In this document: one piece after another, positions 57,560 through 64,000 of the stretch | Layout: every line of letters starts with the position of its first letter | Position numbering within the stretch: the first letter of the stretch is position 1 | Source of the DNA: Phoronis australis | Lineage: Eukaryota > Phoronida > Phoronidae | Reading direction: 5' to 3' | Assembly (NCBI GenBank): GCA_002633005.1 | Contig: NMRA01000097.1 | Coordinates: forward strand, 260,686 to 324,685 | Length of the DNA: 64,000 nucleotides | Notes under the pieces: model-generated | Database searches by the model: none | The model's input: the letters and a program-made list of their open reading frames with translations, nothing else | Told to the model about the DNA's origin: nothing | Translations under genes and position numbers: made by a program

Positions 57560-60500
57560 GCGGGTGAATTTGAGCAGCCGCCTTCGATACAGTACCGGCA
57601 TTGGTCAGTTAGATAACGACGTAATCATGTGCACACGAAAAGTTTAAAATCCTTATATCAAAGGAAATTCTAGTTCAAAATCTTTAAAATAAAGTTATTA
57701 AGTAATATGTAACACGTCATAATGTCCACATCCTTTCTGGTATCAAACTAAAAGCCTTTTTAGCACAAGTTTGATACCTCGGCCGAGAAAGGAAAAACAT
57801 CGAGTACTCCCGTCTAATTCTGTGACCTGAGTTCCTGTGTGTCAGTTCATCCACAAACGGTGATGTTTCGACAAATAAACGCAAGTTTTATCTCAAAACA
57901 GTGAATTCCAAATCTGTGCCTGATTTTCTTGCCAGGACACTGTGACCGGTGTAGTACCGGTAATTCGCCGGCCTGCATCGCCGTGACACTTCGACGCTGG
58001 GATAATAATCACTTGCTAAATTGGCTTTGATTTTCAATTATCAGGGAAAATATATTTTCAAGGCTCACAAAAACAAACTTGCAAAATATACCTCTGTTGT
58101 GTTTATAGAAAAATTCCGCGCCACAAACCGGGGCGGGGGGAGTGTGGTGAATTTTATTCAATGAGATGAATGTCGGCGTCTGGAAAATATTGCAGTGTTA
58201 GGAGCATGACGCAGCATTTTTCTAACATGGAATTTCACTCATTCAGTGCCGGGCACTGAGCTAATTAATGTTTGTTTATATCGTATCGCGAAGCGCAGAT
58301 GTCCGCGCACGGCAGCTCTGGCGGTCGGTCTCCGCCGGCTAGCACCGGCTTATACGAATGTTTCTGGCTAAGTGCGAATTATTCCTTTTACTTTAAACTC
58401 ATTAATACTTATATTATACCTTTTGGCACCATTGCAAGTTTTTTACCTGAAGTTATTTCGCCACCAGCCAGCCGCCCGGCGTAGCGAAGTCGCGTCTATG
58501 TTTTTTTTTCCATAGTTTTGCAAGTATACATATAACTGTCAGGATTCTACCTGTATAGTAATTTTATTCAATAATTTGATGTTGCATGTTCCTGATTCTG
58601 TTTAAACTGTTTGTTTACCAGAGTTAATTAAACCCAGTAAAACACGCGCATAGCCTAGAACGCCACTAGTCGGCCCCGCCGTTGTTATTAAATCGTTGAC
58701 GCAAGACTGTTACTTGTCCGTAATTTTATACAAGAGTTAGAAACCATCGTTGTACATGTACATGTATGTATGCAGCATACAAGATTTGAACCATTTATTT
58801 CGACAAAACAGCCGGAGGGCGGCATGCTCTCGTCTTTTGTCAGCGCGAGTAGTCTCGATAGCTGTCCACCGGGTCATCCGATTCAGGTCCGAGCCCGAAA
58901 AAATAACTTTTTGTCAAAATTTATTTTGCCACATTTTGTCAGCATTTTCAGTACAGATTGCCCCTATTTTGGTTTTATTTAAGTTGAGGTTCGCTGTCAA
59001 TTATTTATCCCCTTTTGCAGGCTGGTAACAAACACTGCCCCAGTCGCACAGACGGCGTATACTAAGTTTTTGTTCTTGATTTAATTGTACTTCCGGTTTC
59101 GCGGTTAGTTCAAAATGGCGGTGTAATCTTTGTGTCAGAATCGTGAGTCACGCGTTTATTTAAACTTTCTTCGACTACAGATTGCGTATTGGTTATGGGA
59201 TAAGTACTGCGTGGTTCCTTATAATGTCAATAACTATTTAACAAGGGCTAGAAACGCTATAGAGTTACATGTATAAAGTTTATCGATACAGTTACCATCA
59301 ACATTGTCGGCCCACATTCTGAGAGACCCAATTGATTAACCTATCAGAGGCTCCTTGAAAAATTCGACAAACAAACCACAAGTTTTACTCGGCAACGTGT
59401 TTTTTGTCGCGTAAAATGTCCACTTGAAAACTATGGTGTGTCAAAAGATTGCTGCGTTCTGATTGGCCAGTTAAGCCGTCTCTCAAAATAACGGCGATAG
59501 ATCAATTATTAGAAAGCACAACTTGAAAAGTCATAGTAGCACTTTAAATGGTTATGGGCATGGTTAACGATGATAATGGCTTTGCCTGACGGCAGCCTCG
59601 TGAGCGGATACATTTGATTTCCTAAAACTGCTTTAGTCCCTTCAAGCACCGACTTACCTCTGGAGAGGGTAACCTTTAGAACTGTAAATTTGGTTGAGAA
59701 AAAAGAAAAAAAAATGCAGTAAGAAAGAGACAATATGATAAACAAAGTCTTTTAAAAAGAGTTCCGATATTTAAAATGTTTACAAAAGTGGTTTCATGTG
59801 AACTTTCATTCCGCCTGTGATAGATTTGCCCTCCCATAATTGCTTGGTGTCCTCGTCCTATGTTGTTTTCATTTCTACATACATGTATCAATGAACATTT
59901 CTCGCTTGGTGCTCTGTAAAAATAAAAGTTTTATAGCAGAGTATGAGCGTCACACAAGCTCGCGGTTCATTACAGTGGTGGCGTTTTAACTAGTTTAATA
60001 TCACCAGTTGTGAAATAAAACACTGTGAAACAACCCTGCCAGTCTGTCCGTTGTCAAATTAAAACACCTGAAACATGACCTGATTGATAGATTAGCTGAT
60101 CTGGAGTTAAAGACATTTATTGGTAGATACACACTACGCAAAATCTGGACGACCAATCGAGTCATGCTCCATAGTGTTTTTGATTAAAAGATCGTCAGAT
60201 ATTGCTGCTTGGTTAAAGAGGAATGGAACGCAAAAGCTCATCATGAATATCTTTTAAACAACTTCTGACGAAAGTACCATCTCACACAGTCTGGTACAGA
60301 GTAATTCGCTTTTCCACGTGAAGAGATTTCCGGTTCCTGCGCTCACAGTCAATTGCTTGAATTCGCTTATTAAGGTAAAAGATCAAACTTTTCATCTACA
60401 GTAATTGTACTACGTCTCCGCCTTGCCCTACCAAATAGAGACGTTGGACAAAATCGACGAAGTGGTGAGCAGTTGACATTTGAAACTAAAGGAAAACGCT

Positions 60501-62680
60501 TTGATGATTAGAGACATTAAAAATGTTTACGAAAGAACCTTAAAATACCTGGTGAGCAGGTTGAATTATGATGCAGTGGCAGAGAACCAGTTTTAATACT
60601 GATTTTTTTTTAATCTGTTTATCGCGTTCCAGGCCTCTTTAAAGTTAAAAGCAGGAATGGCGAGGCGTTGTGTTTGTGGTTGTTGAAGTTGATCTTGCTG
60701 TGGCTCCTTTCGCTTTATCACGGAACCTAGAACAAGTTTGTACGTCCAGAAACTCGGGTGTTGGTTAACACGGAAGCTGGATACATTTGTACGCCACTCT
60801 TACGACAGTGGGGTTAAATCATTTTGAATTCAGGTTCATTTTCTTCAATTTCCCCGTGTTTAAGATTTTTATTTAACGATTGTGATATGCAATTTCACAA
60901 CAGAACTATTAACGATACTGGCGAAGTAGCCAGGTGTGTAAATAAGGTAAATGGTGGTGAAGTCAAATGCCGCAATTCTCAGAATAGTTTTTATCAATTT
61001 CATTCAGTTCACCTTGTCTTTGAAGATATTCACGGATTTCCGTCAAATATCCATCAGTGACAGGATTATAACTGTTGCTGTTATTGATTTTAACCACGAT
61101 GTATTCTGACACGTTAAAGATAATGTAAATTAAAAAGGCATTGACCTTTGGTTGATGTACGTACACTCATCGAGATTATTTGCATGCATGAGGTCATGAA
61201 AAATTTAAAGGCTCATCACAAACCAACATAAAGTAACGATATTGTCCTGGTTGCTGTCGTCATTGAATTAATACATGAAACAGTGTTATTGTTTACATAG
61301 CAGCATGAATGTTAGCAATCAATTTGTCATGCAGGGCCTTATAAACAGCTCTGTGTGATATATCAAACATCAAGAAAATTATACTCGGTAAAAATATATC
61401 TTTAATTTGATTGCTTTCAGTCTGTCATCAGTTGGCAAAGGAGACCATACATGTATCTTTTTGGCTAAAATGTAGCAAAATGAAAGGAAAATTAATATTA
61501 AGAAAACGGTATCGATAACTTGAACAAATTTCATTTGATACAAAACTCTGAAACTAGATCGCTAAAACGATGTAACAGTTAAGCTTAAGTACATTATTTT
61601 GTTTTCGGTTCATAGAACTCTTGTACATGAATTTTCTTGTACATGTCCTATTTTTATACCACACGCGTTGAGTTTGTCCAGGCAACTAAGCCCAAGTAAT
61701 AATGTTTTCCGTACTCACCTCCCCACTACTTCAACAGTGACCTCTGGTATGGAAAGTTCAAAGCTAAGGCAATGTTGACTCGACATCGTTAGCAGGTTAG
61801 ATCATCAAACTTTCGGAAAATAGTTTAATACAATTGTAGCTGGGTTAATACCACCCAAAATGCAATCGGGTCTCAATTGTAACATCTGGAAAAGGTAACC
61901 CCTTAAAACTGGCTGCAAATATCCAACCTAACCCCTTGTATCATGACCTCATCGTAATTCTTTATGTAACTCGGGGAAATTTAAAGACTACATCAACGCT
62001 GTCGTGCACATCAGCCCAAAACAGAGAAGAGAACTGACAAATTCTCCTCTTCCTTTGCACCAGCAAAAATTTGTTCTGTTTGCTGGTATCAAAATTCTAA
62101 AACTCTTTTATGTACTGAAATCAACTCCGATAATTTGTTGTGAAGTGTACGCAACCTGGTGAAAGAAAAACATTTGATTAAAGAATCGACGAAAAAGAAA
62201 CTGGTTAATAGGTGACGCAATATTTCACGGTGCCGAAAGCAGACGCAACTATCGTACCACAATTTTAGCAGCAGATTAACAGTAGATTACTAATTTCTCC
62301 AACACATTTAAGGATTTAGTTTACTCAAGGAAAAGTGTAGTTTTTTAGTGACACTAATTTTGTGTCAGATTTTATCTGGTCAGTTCCGTACCCACATCAG
62401 CGCAAAACAGTATGTTTAGTATGCAGATTTGCTCTAAGTCACAGTGGCATGAAGCTGTATTCTGAAAAATGTTTTCATGCAGCTAGCTGGCTAGCTACTC
62501 CACTGCATAAAGTTAAACCAATATCTTAGATCTAAATGCAGAATCAGCTATCATTATCGGCATAAATTAAGACAATCATTTAACCTAACATTGGTCAAAT
62601 CAATTAACCTCTTTCGCCAGGAATTTCCGACGGTAACAAATACTGCAAACACTTCCTATGTATCAGAATTGAGCAAAACA
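57560..62680. other. Intergenic stretch upstream of gene C
   Basis: No gene recognised. Positions 59395-59520 are a diverged repeat of 940-1090. The remaining short open frames show no motif. Confidence 0.45.
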
Positions 62681-62687
62681 GACTCAC

Positions 62688-62756
62688 CTATCAACATAAT
62701 TGATGTAAGATATGTTTACGTTTGGCCTACCATTGATTGAATGAACGCTCAATAAC
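62688..62756 (+). repeat. Third copy of the 80-base repeat seen near 11.9 and 12.1 kb
   Basis: The pattern cacctat...gatgtaagatatg...tttggcctacc...gaatgaacg resembles 11868-11945 and 12063-12140. It ends directly at a CCCTTACAAAA terminus. Confidence 0.5.
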
Positions 62757-63060
62757 CCTTACAAAAGTGAACTTAAGTTTTTCGCTGGAAACTTAAGTTT
62801 TTGGCTATTTTGACTGATTTGCTCAGGTTTGTCAGGATGGTCTAGGTTATTGAATGCGAAAGGACATTCCGAATCAGATCCCATTACTAGTACCCTATCT
62901 GGAATACCCCCCCCCCCNNNNNNCCCCCGGCATAGGTCACAATGTATCCAAGTGAACTCTCACCAGTCAAGATGTTAACTATTGTTTTGCACAGTGAAAC
63001 TTGCATAATTCCTATCTAATTGCACCAAATAATTCAATGCAAACAAGAAAAATCTGTATG
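62757..63060 (+). repeat. Array terminus plus block P, copy c
   Basis: CCCTTACAAAAGTGAAC with two CTTAAG units (62757-62806) is followed by sequence matching 39728-39970. A poly-C/6-N gap is at 62911-62928. Confidence 0.65.
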
Positions 63061-63224
63061 ATTTGTGGTGGGGCGGTCATGTCTTAGGTGCACCAGTCCC
63101 ATTTTCTGGTGCGGCGGTCCCATTTGATCCCCGGAGGTCCTGTTTAGAGGACTAGCGGTCATGTTGTTTCTCACCTGTGAAAACCCTACTCTGCCCAACT
63201 CAAAATCCTACATCCGCCCGACCG

Positions 63225-64000
63225 CCCCTGATCTTTACATGGATAACATTCCCTGTAAATGGGTTATGTCTGCATTCTTAAGAAGCTATCACATACTGTT
63301 ATGTTTGCTAATATCTCATTGTTTTCAGGTCTCCATTAACTTGGCGGAGTACTTGGCAGAACTGGACATCCAAACATTTGCATCGAAACACTCACCCAGG
63401 GGTGGTATTGGGCTGTTAACACCCACGTGGCAGGTAGAGCTTCATATGTTTCATTGTTGAGTTAAAAATAGTGCCGCTATCAGGGTTTGAATTTGAAACA
63501 ATATGAAATATGTCCTTGGTTTAGCCAATGGGCTTATAATCTTTAATAAGCTCACTGATTCTTGTAGCCATTTGGTCAAGTCAATGTAAAGCTTCTTGGT
63601 TTTGCTATAAGTTTCAAAAAGTACACGCGCAAGTATACATGTGAGATTAAACTTTCAGTTCTAACCCTGGTTGTGCCGGCTAAATGTCCATGAATCATCA
63701 GTAAGAAGTTCTATGCTGGCTGGAGACTTCTAGTTAGAATACAACTAGCTTTGCTCATTATGTAGAGTTGTGCATTTTCTTATCAGATTAACGAATTAAA
63801 CAATGAAAAGTTCATAAAATAATGGGAATTTAAGTTTATTGCAGTTGCCAACAGTTTCATCATTTGATAAAAATATTAATTAATTTGTCATAGAACTTGA
63901 ACTAAAAAGTTACAGAACACGATTCCTGGTTAGCCTGAAGTCCAACTTTTATTAACACATTAAGTTTTGTCATATGCACGGTTTGATCTCCATTGTGATA
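63225..64000 (+). repeat. Dispersed repeat R1, copy d (runs off the window)
   Basis: It matches the reverse of 7330-6580, with 41256-41400 matching its end. A splice-bordered segment (63329-63430, tttcag before and CAG|GTAGAG after) is open on the plus strand but not recognised. Confidence 0.7.

Noticed and set aside
1-64000. CRISPR array or bacterial operon
   Set aside because: The CTTAAG arrays have irregular spacers and palindromic units, and the window is clearly eukaryotic.

Overview
The window reads as nuclear DNA from an invertebrate deuterostome (hemichordate, cephalochordate or similar; the sequence alone does not decide). Reasons: split coding exons with GT-AG borders, extracellular-matrix modules (FN2, EGF-like, PAN/apple-like, CTHRC1-like), a Ty3/gypsy relic with integrase upstream of reverse transcriptase (the Gmr1 arrangement described from deuterostomes), Tx1/L1-like LINEs and many AT-rich repeats. 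No prokaryotic operon, rRNA or CRISPR was seen. Most of the DNA is intergenic, intronic or mobile. All coordinates and splice sites were read by eye.

Host genes lie on the minus strand. Gene A (13.3-15.4 kb) has four exons with matching splice phases. They encode the C-terminal part of one CTHRC1-like module joined in frame to a complete second module, so the protein appears to carry tandem modules. A fibronectin type II exon (35.4 kb) and a weak exon candidate (27.7 kb) could be its 5' part or a separate gene. Gene C (57.0-45.4 kb) has five exons that join in phase: signal peptide plus PAN/apple-like segment, EGF-like exon, then three exons of a CTHRC1-like domain. Both gene models predict secreted or matrix proteins.

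Mobile layer, left to right: Gmr1-like relic (1.5-3.9 kb); THAP-exon terminal-inverted-repeat element and a dispersed repeat (3.9-8.0 kb, partly doubled at an assembly join); LINE 1 (8.0-11.6 kb) split by a solo LTR (10.6-11.5 kb); a 4.2 kb element with about 320-bp inverted repeats (17.2-21.4 kb) holding a smaller fold-back element; LINE 3 and a triplicated segment (22.1-25.6 kb); a GC-rich palindrome array (27.5 kb); a 3.4 kb element with short inverted ends and a perfect 7-bp target duplication (29.9-33.3 kb); repeats and a fold-back element with AAACTTAAGTTTTT arrays (37.4-43.7 kb); an inverted pair of THAP exons (43.8-45.2 kb); LINE 2 (49.6-51.5 kb) and a CTCGACCC fold-back pair (52.8-53.6 kb) inside an intron of gene C; a MITE just upstream of gene C (57.2 kb); and another copy of the dispersed repeat at the right edge.

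Two themes stand out. First, several unrelated elements share one architecture: short motifs repeated in arrays at both ends, in inverted orientation. Second, a THAP-domain exon recurs four times behind the same ETS/CRE/E2F-like promoter block. Single-N positions at 5606, 24060 and 27628 coincide exactly with near-identical tandem copies, so those duplications are probably unresolved contig overlaps rather than biology.
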